Positions 27,812 through 36,737 of a stretch of DNA of 58,166 nt are shown here, piece by piece. Position numbers and translations under genes: made by a program. The number at the start of each line of letters is the position of its first letter. Position 1 is the stretch's first letter. This DNA comes from Lentimicrobiaceae bacterium (GTDB lineage: Bacteria; Bacteroidota; Bacteroidia; Bacteroidales; UBA4417): the NCBI GenBank assembly GCA_028697555.1, contig JAQVEX010000007.1, forward strand, positions 1 to 58,166, in the 5' to 3' direction. The notes beneath the pieces were generated by a model, which saw only the letters and a list, made by a program, of their open reading frames with translations, was not told the DNA's origin and ran no database searches.

Positions 27812-29791
27812 TTAAATGTCTATTCCAATTGTTAGGTAAAACGCTCTCCCGGGCATTGGGTAGCATTTCACAATTTCGTATTGCTTGTTGGTTATATTGC
27901 TGATTTCAAATTTAAAGTTTGCCGAAAACGAATTAAAATCGTGTTTATATAAAAACGACAAATCGTGTTGCCACCACGAAGGAAGCATGTTTGCGTAAAT
28001 ATTTTGGTTTAAAATATATCTGTGTCCGTTAAATATCGACGAGAAAGACAAGTACATATTTTTGTATCCGATTATGGTGTTGGCAGAAAATATTTGAAAC
28101 GGCACGTACGGTATTTGATGCTTGTACGTTGGAGATTCCGGTGTGATGTCTATAGATTTTTGGTACGTGTAATTTAAGTGTTCGGAAATTGAAAAACTTC
28201 CAAATTTAACGTCTTCGGCTTTAAGTTGTAATTCCAAGCCCCTAATGTCAACAATACCAATATTTTGCATACTCCATTCAAACAGATTTTGCGTAGGAAC
28301 AGCCACAATTTTATCGGTAACTTTATTATAAAAGAAGTCGGTTTTGACTGAAATGTAAGCCGGAGCGTCGATATATGCAGTAACACCCAAGTTGAACTGG
28401 TCGGCAATTTCGGGTCTTAATTCGGTATTGCCTATCAAGTGATAGTATAAATCGTTGAAAGTAGGCATGCGGAAGTTTTTCTTGTACATGGCTCTGGCTT
28501 TAACGTTTGGCTTATTCGACAAGCTGTAGCCCAACGATACGGCGGGAGTCAGTTTGTTTCTGTCGGGAGCCGGTTCGCCAATTTTGGTGGTTTCTCTAAC
28601 AAAAGTACCGACCAATTGTGCGTTGGCGTTAAATCTGTTTTTGTTAAAGTCTATCATGCCGAAAAGCAAACCTGTATATCTCGTGGGAGTCGCATGTTGA
28701 TACTGATTAGCTTTTAAAGTATTTATAAAAAAATCGCCTGCGGCTGATAAATTTAAGGAGTTGAAAATCCTGTAAGAAATCGCCTGCGAAACGTAGTATT
28801 CATTCTGCTTGTAATAATTTTCCAAAAAGCCCTCTTCGTTCAAGTAGTTGCCATCGGTGTATCGCAAATAATTATCAGCCCATTTTAAAATAGTTTTCGA
28901 GTTAAATCTATTGTTTCCGGTGGTTTTGTGAGTTACGCTTGCTGTTATATCTTGGTTTACCATACGTTGTTTTGAAAAAACATTGTACAATATAACCGCT
29001 CCGGGCAAACCTCTATCGGAGTAAAAATATGATATGTACGATGATAACTCGTTATTGTCGTTTATCTTGTATATAGTTTTGGTGTTGACCGAAATTGAGT
29101 TTACATCGGTGTTTTGCCTTTTTAAAAGGGTGTCTTTTTGTACGTTTTTTAGCTTAAATAAGAAGTCGCCTTTTGTGTGCATATAGTTTGCGTATGCAGA
29201 AAAGCTTAGTTTTTCCGAGAACTTTTGTTGCCAAGCTATGTTAGGATTAATAGTAGAAAAAGACCCCGATTTTAAACCGAATGAGATTTTGGTATCTTTT
29301 TTCGAAAAATCGGGGTTTTCAGTATGAATAGTAATAACATTAGCCGATGTATAAGCTCTGGCAGGTTGGCAGAATCTCTCGTTAAATCCAACTTGCAAAG
29401 ACACCTCTTCGGCGTTGGTAAGGTTAATTTTCCCAAGATCTATTTGTCCTGTGGAAGTTTCGGAAATTTGCACCCCATCAACGATAACGCCTGTGTGTTG
29501 CGAGCCAAGACTTCTAATCATGACAGTTTTAAGTCCGCCAACACCGCCATAATCTTTCAAAACCACACCCGAAAACATTTTCACGGCATCGGCAACGGTA
29601 TTACCTGTTATGCTTTTGAGTTCAATTTGGCTCATGCTTTGTAGCGGATGAATAGCTACGTCGGCACGTTTCACGTGTTTGGCTTTTACCTCAACACCCG
29701 AAAGATTTATGGTATCCGAAATTGTGTTCTGCGAAAAAGCTATCAATGCCTTTACGCAAAGCATAACAAGTAATACGTTTTTTTTGAACAT
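27812..29791 (-). CDS. btuB: TonB-dependent receptor, BtuB-like (cobalamin)
   Basis: The 659-residue outer-membrane receptor has a signal peptide ending AFSQ, a TonB-box/linker region (SGVEVKAKHVKRADV), a plug domain (VADAVKMFSGVVLKDYGGVGGLKTVMIRSLGSQ... GVIVDGVQIS) and a 22-strand-type barrel ending FYLTIGIDI. The plug pattern is that of vitamin/haem receptors rather than SusC, as there is no N-terminal carboxypeptidase-like domain. It sits second in a cassette behind a cobalamin riboswitch and 6 bp after the DUF4465 gene, and it precedes a BtuG-like lipoprotein. B12 as substrate is inferred from this context. Confidence 0.88.
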   Translation of the reverse strand: MFKKNVLLVMLCVKALIAFSQNTISDTINLSGVEVKAKHVKRADVAIHPLQSMSQIELKSITGNTVADAVKMFSGVVLKDYGGVGGLKTVMIRSLGSQHTGVIVDGVQISETSTGQIDLGKINLTNAEEVSLQVGFNERFCQPARAYTSANVITIHTENPDFSKKDTKISFGLKSGSFSTINPNIAWQQKFSEKLSFSAYANYMHTKGDFLFKLKNVQKDTLLKRQNTDVNSISVNTKTIYKINDNNELSSYISYFYSDRGLPGAVILYNVFSKQRMVNQDITASVTHKTTGNNRFNSKTILKWADNYLRYTDGNYLNEEGFLENYYKQNEYYVSQAISYRIFNSLNLSAAGDFFINTLKANQYQHATPTRYTGLLFGMIDFNKNRFNANAQLVGTFVRETTKIGEPAPDRNKLTPAVSLGYSLSNKPNVKARAMYKKNFRMPTFNDLYYHLIGNTELRPEIADQFNLGVTAYIDAPAYISVKTDFFYNKVTDKIVAVPTQNLFEWSMQNIGIVDIRGLELQLKAEDVKFGSFSISEHLNYTYQKSIDITPESPTYKHQIPYVPFQIFSANTIIGYKNMYLSFSSIFNGHRYILNQNIYANMLPSWWQHDLSFLYKHDFNSFSANFKFEISNITNKQYEIVKCYPMPGRAFYLTIGIDI

Positions 29792-29797
29792 ATAAAA

Positions 29798-31519
29798 TTA
29801 TCGTTTTATAACTTTAACATGTTTTGCAAAATTATCTTTTTCGGCTACAACTATGTACGTACCTGTTTTAAGGTCTGACATATTTATTTCCGATACTTCT
29901 TCGTAGGATTTGAAGCTCTTGATAACTCTACCGTTAAGGTCTATTAATTTAATATTGCTATTTTCAGGAGCAACTACAAAAATGCGGTCGGTAGTTGGGT
30001 TAGGGTACGCTTCAACATTGATATGCGACAATAAATTTTTACCGTCCGATTGTGGGTCTTTAACATCGGTAACAACTAAATTATCCATACAGAAGTATGC
30101 GGGCGTGTTCATTCCGAAAGCTCCCACATCAGTGGAGGATAATATAAAGTTCAAACTTTTAACGTATCCTAAATCGTATAAATCTAACCATCTCCAATTA
30201 TCAACTATATAGTCATCTTCGTTATTTTCAAATCTGTAATCGGCAAGATAAAAATTGATGGTATCGGTGTTTTCGTTATCGGCATTTATGCCCCAAACCG
30301 AAAGTTTGAACCAGTCGGGGTCATTTCCTGTTTCGCCACCAAATTTTTTGGAATATGAATCGCCATCTCTCATGGAAAGGTAAGCATAAGTAGCATTTGT
30401 AACGTACATGCCTGAAACTTTGCCGATTTTGTTATTGTTAAAGGAAACAACAGAAGGAATAGGAGCGTATCCGTTAGCCCAATCGCTGGCAACGTGCGAA
30501 ATAGCGTAATTTGTTCCTTGTTCCGGAGTTGCATCCATTCCACCGGCGGTAATTGCACTAAATTGATTAAGATGTCCGGCTGTTGAATCGTCTCTCATAT
30601 TAGAGTACGCAAATCCACTCCAACTGCCGTATGAAGCTTCATATTCGTTTTTGTAATAAAAAAGTTCGGCATCGGTAAATCCGCCGCTATTATCGGAGCC
30701 GTTCCAGAATGAGTCGTGTTCAAGGTTTAGGTTGTTGAAATTAGACACCACAAAAGGTTTTGTGCCAATATTTATAGCACCCACAGCATCTAAATCAAAA
30801 CCGCCGGATGCAAAGTTAGTAGGATAAGGGTCGTTAATGATATTGCCTTGCGAGTCGTAGCTACAATATTGAGGGTCAATGCTTCCGACGACGTCGATTA
30901 ATCTAATAAAACGAATATTGTTCAGGTCAATACCGGTGCTATCTTTAAGGTCTTCAAGGTCGAATGGAGTTCCATAACCTTGTCTGTATTTACCTGCAAG
31001 GTTGTGAATATTGGTAGGGTCAATAGTCCCGAAACCGTCTATTTGCGTGTCGGTTTGTGTAAGCGAGACCGAAGGAAATCTGACAAAGCGTTTTCCGTCG
31101 GAGCTTACTTCAACAAAAGCTAATTCAAGGAAACCGTCGCTAAAACCGTTTTCAAAAACTGCAAAGTCGTATCCTTCGCCGTTTACAATTGGCACGTCGA
31201 AAGTTAGCAACGCCACGCCGGCATCACCGAAACTAACCACATCCATTGAGTTGCCTTCGGCAATTCCCAACGCTTTTGAAGGATAGCCGAAAGAGGCTTT
31301 GTTGGTGCTATCCGGTCCCAATACCGTGGGGTCGGAAATCATAATATAGCCTCTGGTAAGTTCTATGCCTGTAGCCCAAGCCTTAAAACAAGGATCGGTG
31401 CAGCTAATGGCTGTGCTGCCTGGTTGTCCGGCTGCAGGAGGGAAAGGACCCTGAGCTTTTAATATGTTTGTTTGAAATACTAATAATAGTACTGATAAGA
31501 AAAGTAAAGTTTTTTTCAT
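29798..31519 (-). CDS. DUF4465 T9SS surface protein of the B12 cassette (BtuH-like candidate)
   Basis: The 573-residue protein has a signal peptide (ending ILKAQ). An N-terminal domain (~40-245) carries FDVPIVNGEGYDFAVFENGF and ends NFASGGFDLDAVGAINI. A DUF4465 domain (~260-490) carries FWNGSDNSGGFTD, WSGFAYSNMRD and NFYLADYRF. The C-terminal T9SS type A sorting domain begins EAYPNPTTDRIFV and ends HVKVIKR. DUF4465-type proteins occur beside B12 receptors in Bacteroidetes, and from memory the cobalamin-binding BtuH proteins are of this kind. Here surface delivery is by T9SS rather than a lipid anchor. It is the first gene after the riboswitch. Confidence 0.85.
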   Translation of the reverse strand: MKKTLLFLSVLLLVFQTNILKAQGPFPPAAGQPGSTAISCTDPCFKAWATGIELTRGYIMISDPTVLGPDSTNKASFGYPSKALGIAEGNSMDVVSFGDAGVALLTFDVPIVNGEGYDFAVFENGFSDGFLELAFVEVSSDGKRFVRFPSVSLTQTDTQIDGFGTIDPTNIHNLAGKYRQGYGTPFDLEDLKDSTGIDLNNIRFIRLIDVVGSIDPQYCSYDSQGNIINDPYPTNFASGGFDLDAVGAINIGTKPFVVSNFNNLNLEHDSFWNGSDNSGGFTDAELFYYKNEYEASYGSWSGFAYSNMRDDSTAGHLNQFSAITAGGMDATPEQGTNYAISHVASDWANGYAPIPSVVSFNNNKIGKVSGMYVTNATYAYLSMRDGDSYSKKFGGETGNDPDWFKLSVWGINADNENTDTINFYLADYRFENNEDDYIVDNWRWLDLYDLGYVKSLNFILSSTDVGAFGMNTPAYFCMDNLVVTDVKDPQSDGKNLLSHINVEAYPNPTTDRIFVVAPENSNIKLIDLNGRVIKSFKSYEEVSEINMSDLKTGTYIVVAEKDNFAKHVKVIKR

Positions 31520-31651
31520 AGTGCGATATATTTGAGATTAAACAATTTTCCACAAGTTGCTAATAGCAATTAATAATAAATACTTCTTCGGAAAATCTGA
31601 CTGCAAATATATCTCCTAACACAGCTTTTCACCCGAAGCTATTTAGTATTT

Positions 31652-31824
31652 CTGATAAGCAGGCAGGTCTTCTGACTCGTTCTCTTTCTGCTTTCCTTCC
31701 CATTTTTTATTAAAACAGTGGTTATTTAAGCAGAATTTTGATAGCGGAACTCACAGCTACGGGGATAGTTTCGGATTTTCACCGAATTCCCTTTTAATCT
31801 ACAGTGTAGAACCATTTTATCGAT
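31652..31824 (-). promoter_or_regulatory. Cobalamin (adenosylcobalamin-type) riboswitch
   Basis: Read on the minus strand, the element shows conserved AAAAGGGAA, GGTGAAAATCC, ACTATCCCCGTAGCTGTGA, and the 3' B12 box GTCAGAAGACCTGCC (complement of 31662-31676). GATAA near 31820 can pair with TTATC near 31655 as closing stem P1. It lies 133 bp upstream of the DUF4465 gene and should shut off the uptake cassette when cobalamin is plentiful. Confidence 0.95.
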
Positions 31825-31825
31825 G

Positions 31826-31855
31826 CAAATATACAATAATTATATTAATTGCAAA
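31826..31855 (-). promoter_or_regulatory. Promoter of the B12 uptake cassette (-33 TTTG, -7 TATATTTG)
   Basis: On the minus strand TTTG (31852-31855) is followed 18 bases later by TATATTTG (31826-31833). Both Bacteroidetes promoter elements match exactly. Transcription would begin near 31821, right at the first base pairs of the riboswitch. Confidence 0.7.
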
Positions 31856-31936
31856 TGTTTGATAAAATATTTGTTAACATGTTGTTAAGCAGATTGTTAT
31901 AGCTAAACAAATCGTTTTTGTTAGTAGAAAATTCTG

Positions 31937-33013
31937 TTATTTGTTTTTAACTTCCGATGTCTTTTTTTCGGGGAAAAGTAACGAAAGTGCTATGCTAATT
32001 CCAATAATGCCCAGAATGACATACAGCGAGTGTATGGTTTCAAATCCTATTTCGCTCAACCAGTTGTGGAAAAGCATTTTTAGTCCTATAAAGACTAATA
32101 GGAACGATAGTCCGTGCTTTAGGAACCTGAACATTGTAATTACGTTCGACAATACAAAGAACAAGGAGCGTAATCCTAAAATTGCAAATATGTTGGAAAA
32201 GAAAACTATATACGGGTCTTGTGTTATGGAAAAAATAGCCGGAACAGAGTCGATAGCAAAAATAACATCGCTAAACTCAATAACCAAAAGCACTAAGAAT
32301 AAAGGTGTAAAGTATATTCGGTGGTTATCGTGTTTGTTTCGGAACCAAAAGTGCTGGCTAAAATAAACAGGATAAATTCTGAAGTATTTTGAAGCAAATT
32401 TAACGACAGGATGTTTTTTGGTATCAATTTTTTGTTCTTTGTTTCTGTCCAAAAACATCTTAATACCGGTAAATACTAAGAAAGCTCCAAATATAAGCAG
32501 TATCCATTCAAAACGTTGTATAAGAGCCGAGCTAAGGAAAATAAATATAAATCGAAGTATAACGGCTCCTATAATTCCCCACATTAAAACTAATTTGTAG
32601 TATTTTTTGGGAGTTCCGAACGAAATGAAAATCATTATCATAACAAATACGTTATCGACAGATAACATATATTCGACAAGGTAACCTGTAATATATTCCA
32701 AACCAAGGTTTTTCCTATATATTTTTATTGCAGTATCGAAGTCGGCATCGACCGGTATAACAATATTGTGTCGGTATTGTTTAACTTTTTCTTGTATGTC
32801 GGCAACGGTTTCCAATCCGTGAATTTTATCTCCGAAAAACAAAAGTAGAACGTAAAAACCCATCGCTAAACTAACCCACACTATTGTCCAGGTAAGAGCT
32901 TCTTTAAATTTTATTTCGTGGCTGTGGCGGTCGAATATACCTAAATCAATAGCCAACATAGCAGCAATAAAAACTATGAATAAGCTAAAGAAAATTGCTT
33001 CTGATGAAATCAT
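31937..33013 (-). CDS. TerC family integral membrane protein (Alx-like)
   Basis: The protein has 358 residues from the ATG at 33013. It has about 8-9 membrane segments with the TerC signatures LAIDLGIFDRHSHEIKFKEALTWT, LEYITGYLVEYMLSVDNVFVMIMIF and SDVIFAIDSVPAIFSITQDPYIVFFSNIFAILGLRSLFF. TerC/Alx proteins are linked to manganese handling and metal-loading of secreted proteins. A longer open frame to 33172 runs through a heptad array (ATHHSPLTTHHSS) and across the promoter, so it is rejected. The strong -7 box 18 bp upstream supports the start used. Confidence 0.93.
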   Translation of the reverse strand: MISSEAIFFSLFIVFIAAMLAIDLGIFDRHSHEIKFKEALTWTIVWVSLAMGFYVLLLFFGDKIHGLETVADIQEKVKQYRHNIVIPVDADFDTAIKIYRKNLGLEYITGYLVEYMLSVDNVFVMIMIFISFGTPKKYYKLVLMWGIIGAVILRFIFIFLSSALIQRFEWILLIFGAFLVFTGIKMFLDRNKEQKIDTKKHPVVKFASKYFRIYPVYFSQHFWFRNKHDNHRIYFTPLFLVLLVIEFSDVIFAIDSVPAIFSITQDPYIVFFSNIFAILGLRSLFFVLSNVITMFRFLKHGLSFLLVFIGLKMLFHNWLSEIGFETIHSLYVILGIIGISIALSLLFPEKKTSEVKNK

Positions 33014-33031
33014 GTTTTGCTTAATTTTCTG

Positions 33032-33039
33032 CAAAAGTA
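33032..33039 (-). promoter_or_regulatory. -7 box (TACTTTTG) of the TerC gene
   Basis: The minus strand reads TACTTTTG, 18 bases before the ATG at 33013. It fixes the start of the gene and shows that the upstream repeat array is not part of the coding sequence. Confidence 0.6.
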
Positions 33040-33102
33040 ATTTATTTCTAAAAAAACTGCATTTATTTGGTAAAATATCATTGTTTTTTGCTTTGGCTTT
33101 TT

Positions 33103-33142
33103 GTGATGAGTGATGAGTGGTGAGTGGTGAGTGGTGGGTTGC
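33103..33142. repeat. Heptad-word array 6 (GTGATGA/GTGAGTG family)
   Basis: GTGATGA, GTGATGA, GTGGTGA, GTGGTGA, GTGGTGG in unbroken period 7. It runs into the third, diverged copy of the structured repeat. This is one of only two arrays lying between divergent 5' ends. Confidence 0.75.
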
Positions 33143-33275
33143 AATATTTTCGCTCACTGAGCTAGTGCCCACCGAGCGTAGCCGAGGTGTCGAAGTGCCG
33201 AAAATGAAGGGTTGAGTAGTGTATTTTTATCAATTGCCGTGCCTTTAAAGACACGGCAATTGAAGCTAATGGAAT
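33143..33275. repeat. Structured intergenic repeat, diverged copy 3
   Basis: It aligns with the first ~150 bp of the 214-bp repeat: ATTTTCG...CTGAG...GTGTCGAAGTGCCGAAAAT, then a hairpin around CCTTTAAAGA. The inner stem differs in sequence (CACC/GGTG instead of CCGATAT/ATATCGG) but is still paired. The second hairpin is perfect here (CAATTGCCGTG with CACGGCAATTG, 11 bp). Confidence 0.75.
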
Positions 33276-33277
33276 TC

Positions 33278-33312
33278 GGAACTCAAAACTCCACTGCAAC
33301 CCGCACCAACCA
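33278..33312. repeat. Short heptad-word array 7
   Basis: GGAACTC, AAAACTC, CACTGCA, ACCCGCA, CCAACC: reverse-complement words of three families in one 7-nt register, following the diverged repeat copy. Confidence 0.6.
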
Positions 33313-33460
33313 AAAAAACAGCAATCAAGACAAATTGACAGCCAATTTTCGCTACACATTGACATTTTGTCGCAATTTTCAATGTTTTTCGCTTTGGAAT
33401 ATCTTTTGAGTATATGGTAGTTGATAACAAAATTTAAAAACAATTTAAAACAATATTACT

Positions 33461-33916
33461 ATGAATACAATTAGATTTGGATTACGTCCGTTTTTTAACG
33501 AAGCTTTAAACGATTTTTTTGAAACCAGAACCATCGACACAGCAAATGTTTATAAACCTGCTGCCAATATCAGCGAAGATGATAAGAAATATGTGATTGA
33601 ATTGGCTATACCAGGTTTTACTAAAGAAGAAATTCAGATTAGCTACGAAAAAGGAAATTTGGTAGTGCAAGCATGTAAAGAGGAAAAAGTTTCTGATGCA
33701 GATGACAAGAAGAAAGACAAACAAAAGGAAAATGCCGAAAGAGTTTATTCTTGCAACGAGTTTGCATACAAAATGAAATACGAGAGAGCTTTTATGTTAC
33801 CCGAAATTGTTAACGAAGAAAAAATTTCCGCAAAATACAACAACGGAATTTTAGAGTTAACCTTACCGAAACACGAAGTAAAAGCTTTAGAAGCTAAGCA
33901 AATAGCGATTGAATAG
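33461..33916 (+). CDS. Hsp20/alpha-crystallin small heat-shock protein
   Basis: The 151-residue ATP-independent chaperone holds unfolding proteins. The alpha-crystallin domain covers about residues 30-145, with PAANISEDDKKYVIELAIPGFTKEEI at its start and the conserved KYNNGILELTLPK near the end. The charged insert DADDKKKDKQKEN lies in the middle loop. There is no I-x-I tail motif in the usual form; IAIE at the very end may stand in for it. The gene is alone. The stop codon is followed at once by a heptad array. Confidence 0.93.
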   Translation: MNTIRFGLRPFFNEALNDFFETRTIDTANVYKPAANISEDDKKYVIELAIPGFTKEEIQISYEKGNLVVQACKEEKVSDADDKKKDKQKENAERVYSCNEFAYKMKYERAFMLPEIVNEEKISAKYNNGILELTLPKHEVKALEAKQIAIE

Positions 33917-34072
33917 AGTGGTTGGTTTGAGGGAAGTTTTGAGTTCTGAGTTTCGAGTATAGAGTTCCAGACTCCAAACTCCTGACTCGGAACTCATAAC
34001 TAACTCCACCAATCACCGACCACCATTCACTATTCACCATTCACCAATTGTTCATTGCTAATTGTTAACTGC
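33917..34072. repeat. Heptad-word array 8 (GAGTTTC, ACTCATA, CACCATT, CAATTAG families)
   Basis: Starting right at the hsp20 stop codon, words GAGTTCT, GAGTTTC, GAGTATA, GAGTTCC change into ACTCCAA, ACTCCTG, ACTCGGA, ACTCATA, then CACTATT, CACCATT, CACCAAT, and finally TGTTCAT, TGCTAAT, TGTTAAC. The last words supply the stop codon and last codons of the DUF6580 gene on the other strand. Confidence 0.85.
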
Positions 34073-34627
34073 TCTCAATGCTGGGAAACGATTTTGCAAC
34101 AATTCAAAAATACCGAACATTGCTGAGGTATAGACTAAATCACCTAAAATTGTGTTTTTAAAGAATGGAATACCGGCAATGTAGCAAGTTTGAAGTCCTA
34201 CAAAATTATGTGGGTACATACCCGACGATAACCAAACGCCAAAATTGGAGACTACAAAAAATATAATCGATGCCGAAAGTGCTGAAATTAAAACGTTGCT
34301 TACCTTAATTTTCTTTAAGGTAAAAGTGCCTACAAGCACAATAAGGATAAATGCTGCGTAAGTAAAAAACGAGCCACTGTAGAACCAAACAAAGTGGTCG
34401 AAGTAGCTTGCATATATTATGTTATTTATTAGCAAATCGCTTATCCACATTGAAACAACGGGAATAATATATGCTAAATATCTTTTTGAAAAGTACGCAG
34501 CACCCATTAACGCCATTCCACCAATTGGAGCGAAGTTGGCTGGATGAGGTATTAAACGACTGATAGCAGCTGCTAAAATTATTAGCGTTACAACGCCAAA
34601 CCGAAGATTTATTTTTTGTGTTGACAT
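34058..34627 (-). CDS. DUF6580 family integral membrane protein
   Basis: The 189-residue protein has five or six membrane segments. Family-typical text is RLIPHPANFAPIGGMALMGAAYF at the N-terminus, SNFGVWLSSGMYPHN in the middle, and GIPFFKNTILGDLVYTSAMFG near the C-terminus. Its size and layout resemble ECF-type substrate-binding S components, so a vitamin or cofactor transporter is possible, but no substrate is known. It lies about 2.5 kb from the B12 cassette without a visible link. The final AVNN and stop are encoded by heptad words (CAATTAG on the coding strand). Confidence 0.85.
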   Translation of the reverse strand: MSTQKINLRFGVVTLIILAAAISRLIPHPANFAPIGGMALMGAAYFSKRYLAYIIPVVSMWISDLLINNIIYASYFDHFVWFYSGSFFTYAAFILIVLVGTFTLKKIKVSNVLISALSASIIFFVVSNFGVWLSSGMYPHNFVGLQTCYIAGIPFFKNTILGDLVYTSAMFGIFELLQNRFPALRAVNN

Positions 34628-34695
34628 ATGTGTAGTTTTTTTAATTATTAATTATTGCCAGTTTGCAAATGTAATCTTTTTTGGAAATAAAAAGT

Positions 34696-34857
34696 TGTTA
34701 GTGGTTGGTGATTAGTAATTGGTGGTCAGTGGTAGGTGGTTAGTGATTGAGGGAAGTTTCGAGTTCTGAGTTTCGAGTGTTGAGTTCTGAATTTCAGACT
34801 CCTGACTCGGAACTCATAACTCAGAACTATCCCCGCAACCCGTACCCCGCAACACGT
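34696..34857. repeat. Heptad-word array 9 (GTTAGTG, GAGTTTC, ACTCATA, CCGCAAC families)
   Basis: About 23 words in one register: GTTAGTG, GTTGGTG, ATTAGTA, ATTGGTG; then AGTTTCG, AGTTCTG, AGTTTCG, AGTGTTG; then ACTCCTG, ACTCGGA, ACTCATA, ACTCAGA; then CCGCAAC, CCGTACC, CCGCAAC. The GAGT and ACTC halves can pair. It ends exactly at the fucosidase stop codon. Confidence 0.87.
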
Positions 34858-36678
34858 CTATTCCCCAACCCTAAGCGTCCATGCGTAAAATGAAGGTATT
34901 TCCGATATATTTATAGAGCTTAAATCAACGGTTGTAACGCCATTTTTACTAGTCCATGGTAATTCTTTATCGCAACCGAGCATCTTTATTTTAGTTCCGG
35001 GTTTTAAATTACCTACACTAATGTTGATAAGGTTGTTATTCGGGTATCGTAGAAGTATTGCGTATTTGGCATTATCAGTTTGAGTGTAGCAAACCGTCGT
35101 CATTTCGGAAGTGTATTTTGCTTTAAATCCGTTAGCAGATTTAATATTATTTTCTGTAAAAACAGCCGAATTAGGTATAATGCACTTTGGCGTAGATTTC
35201 GACTCCCAATACACGTGAGCTTCGGCTTCGTGAGTGTTTTCGGTAAACATAGCCGTAAGTTTAACCAATTTGTCTTTTTGTAATAACACGCTACTTTTTT
35301 GCAGTTCGTTTTTGTACGACTCGGTGTCTTTTTCAAGTTTGCCTAATTTTTCGGAGTCGTAAATGCAAACATCATCAATATAAAGTTTTATAAAGTCGTC
35401 GGCTATGGCTGAAAAGTTATAGGTTTCGCTGTGTTCGGGTTTAATATAACCAACCCATTCGGCATTAAATCTGTCTTCTTCTATAGGTTTTCCGGGCGAA
35501 CTTCTTTTCCAGTAGAAATCAATTTCGGGGTCAATTCTGTTTAGCTCAACGTTTTCGACTTCGATATTTTTTATATCCGAAGGATACGATGCATATATCG
35601 CTTCGCCGTTGATGTTAAGCCACTCGCCAAGTTGCAGAAGTCTTTCCTGCTGAAGTAACGGAATTTGTCCGTCGGCAGCGGGACCAACATTTATAGTAAT
35701 GCCACCACCCAGAGCCACTGCTTTTGCTAAAAAGTGAATAAGGTCGGTTGTGGTCATGTAGTCTTCAAGGGGTTCGTTGCGGTTAAGTCCGAAACTCCTT
35801 CCCAAGCCTCTGACTTCCGTCCACGGCACTTCGCTATTGAGCAATCCGGCGCTGTATTCCGGAGTTTTGTAGCCAATATTTTTTGGAGCATTATTTCCCC
35901 AACGGTCGTTAACAACGGCATCTTCGCCGACAAGGTTGTAATACCAAGTAATAAGCTCATCCGATTTCCAATCGCTGAAGTTATGATCCCAATCGCCATC
36001 GCTAAAAATAAGTGAAGGCTTGTAGGTAGAAACAAGCTCTTTAAACTGTGGTATCATGTACGTTTCGACGTAGTTGTGCACTTTTTCGGGTGGGTCGCTT
36101 ACCCAACGATAAATTTGGTTATTCCACTCAGGCAAAGAGTAGTACAAGCCCATTTTAAGTCCGTTGCCTCTGACGGCTGTAGTAACTTCGCCTACAATAT
36201 CTCGCTTTAATCCTACTTCAACAGAGTTCCAATTGGGAGCATATTTACTTTGCCACATACAAAATCCGTCGTGGTGTTTTGAAACCAAAATCACGTACTT
36301 GGCTCCGGCTTTTTTAAAGAGAGTAGCCCATTCGTTGGCATCAAAAAGTTCGCCTTTAAGGTACGGAGCGTAGTTTTTATAATCCCAATTTTCGCCGTAA
36401 TATTTATCTTCAAAGTTTTTGTTAAACTTGCTACCCCTTATACTTCCTAGCAAATACCATTCGGCGTATTTATCTCTCCCTGCATACGACGGGACGGAAT
36501 AAACTCCCCAATGAATAAAAATTCCGACTTTGGCATCGGTGAACCATTTAGGGTAGCCGTGTTCTCTTATGTTTTTTATATTTTCGTCGAAAGACGGCTT
36601 AGTTTCCTGACAGTAGGCTGTTGAGTTCAGAATAAAAATTCCAAAAAATAATAAAGCAGCGATTTTAAAAGTTTTCAT
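34858..36678 (-). CDS. Alpha-L-fucosidase (GH29) with PA14-like domain
   Basis: The 606-residue secreted protein has a signal peptide ending STAYCQ. The GH29 domain covers ~30-360, with KVGIFIHWGVYSVPSY, VSKHHDGFCMWQSKY and LIFSDGDWDHN; Asp227 there is the likely nucleophile. Then comes a PA14-like beta-sandwich (~385-510: WVGYIKPEHSETYNFSAIADDFIKLYIDD) and a short C-terminal beta domain. It removes fucose from glycans; the PA14 part probably binds sugar. No T9SS sorting domain is present, so it is likely periplasmic. It has its own divergent promoter with the SDR gene. Confidence 0.92.
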   Translation of the reverse strand: MKTFKIAALLFFGIFILNSTAYCQETKPSFDENIKNIREHGYPKWFTDAKVGIFIHWGVYSVPSYAGRDKYAEWYLLGSIRGSKFNKNFEDKYYGENWDYKNYAPYLKGELFDANEWATLFKKAGAKYVILVSKHHDGFCMWQSKYAPNWNSVEVGLKRDIVGEVTTAVRGNGLKMGLYYSLPEWNNQIYRWVSDPPEKVHNYVETYMIPQFKELVSTYKPSLIFSDGDWDHNFSDWKSDELITWYYNLVGEDAVVNDRWGNNAPKNIGYKTPEYSAGLLNSEVPWTEVRGLGRSFGLNRNEPLEDYMTTTDLIHFLAKAVALGGGITINVGPAADGQIPLLQQERLLQLGEWLNINGEAIYASYPSDIKNIEVENVELNRIDPEIDFYWKRSSPGKPIEEDRFNAEWVGYIKPEHSETYNFSAIADDFIKLYIDDVCIYDSEKLGKLEKDTESYKNELQKSSVLLQKDKLVKLTAMFTENTHEAEAHVYWESKSTPKCIIPNSAVFTENNIKSANGFKAKYTSEMTTVCYTQTDNAKYAILLRYPNNNLINISVGNLKPGTKIKMLGCDKELPWTSKNGVTTVDLSSINISEIPSFYAWTLRVGE

Positions 36679-36737
36679 GTGTCTGTATTTTTGTTGAATT
36701 AACTATGGCTTTTACATTGCATAGCTAAATTATTGTA

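Noticed and set aside
27795-27866. Longer start of the BtuG-like protein inside the receptor gene
   Set aside because: The ATG at 27794 gives a proper lipoprotein signal; the extension hides it.
33014-33172. N-terminal extension of the TerC protein by 53 residues
   Set aside because: It translates a heptad array and the gene's own -7 box; the TerC family starts at the downstream Met.
34058-34627. DUF6580 gene as the B12 transporter BtuM
   Set aside because: Its only cysteine is Cys148, not near position 80 as I recall for BtuM; no riboswitch precedes it.
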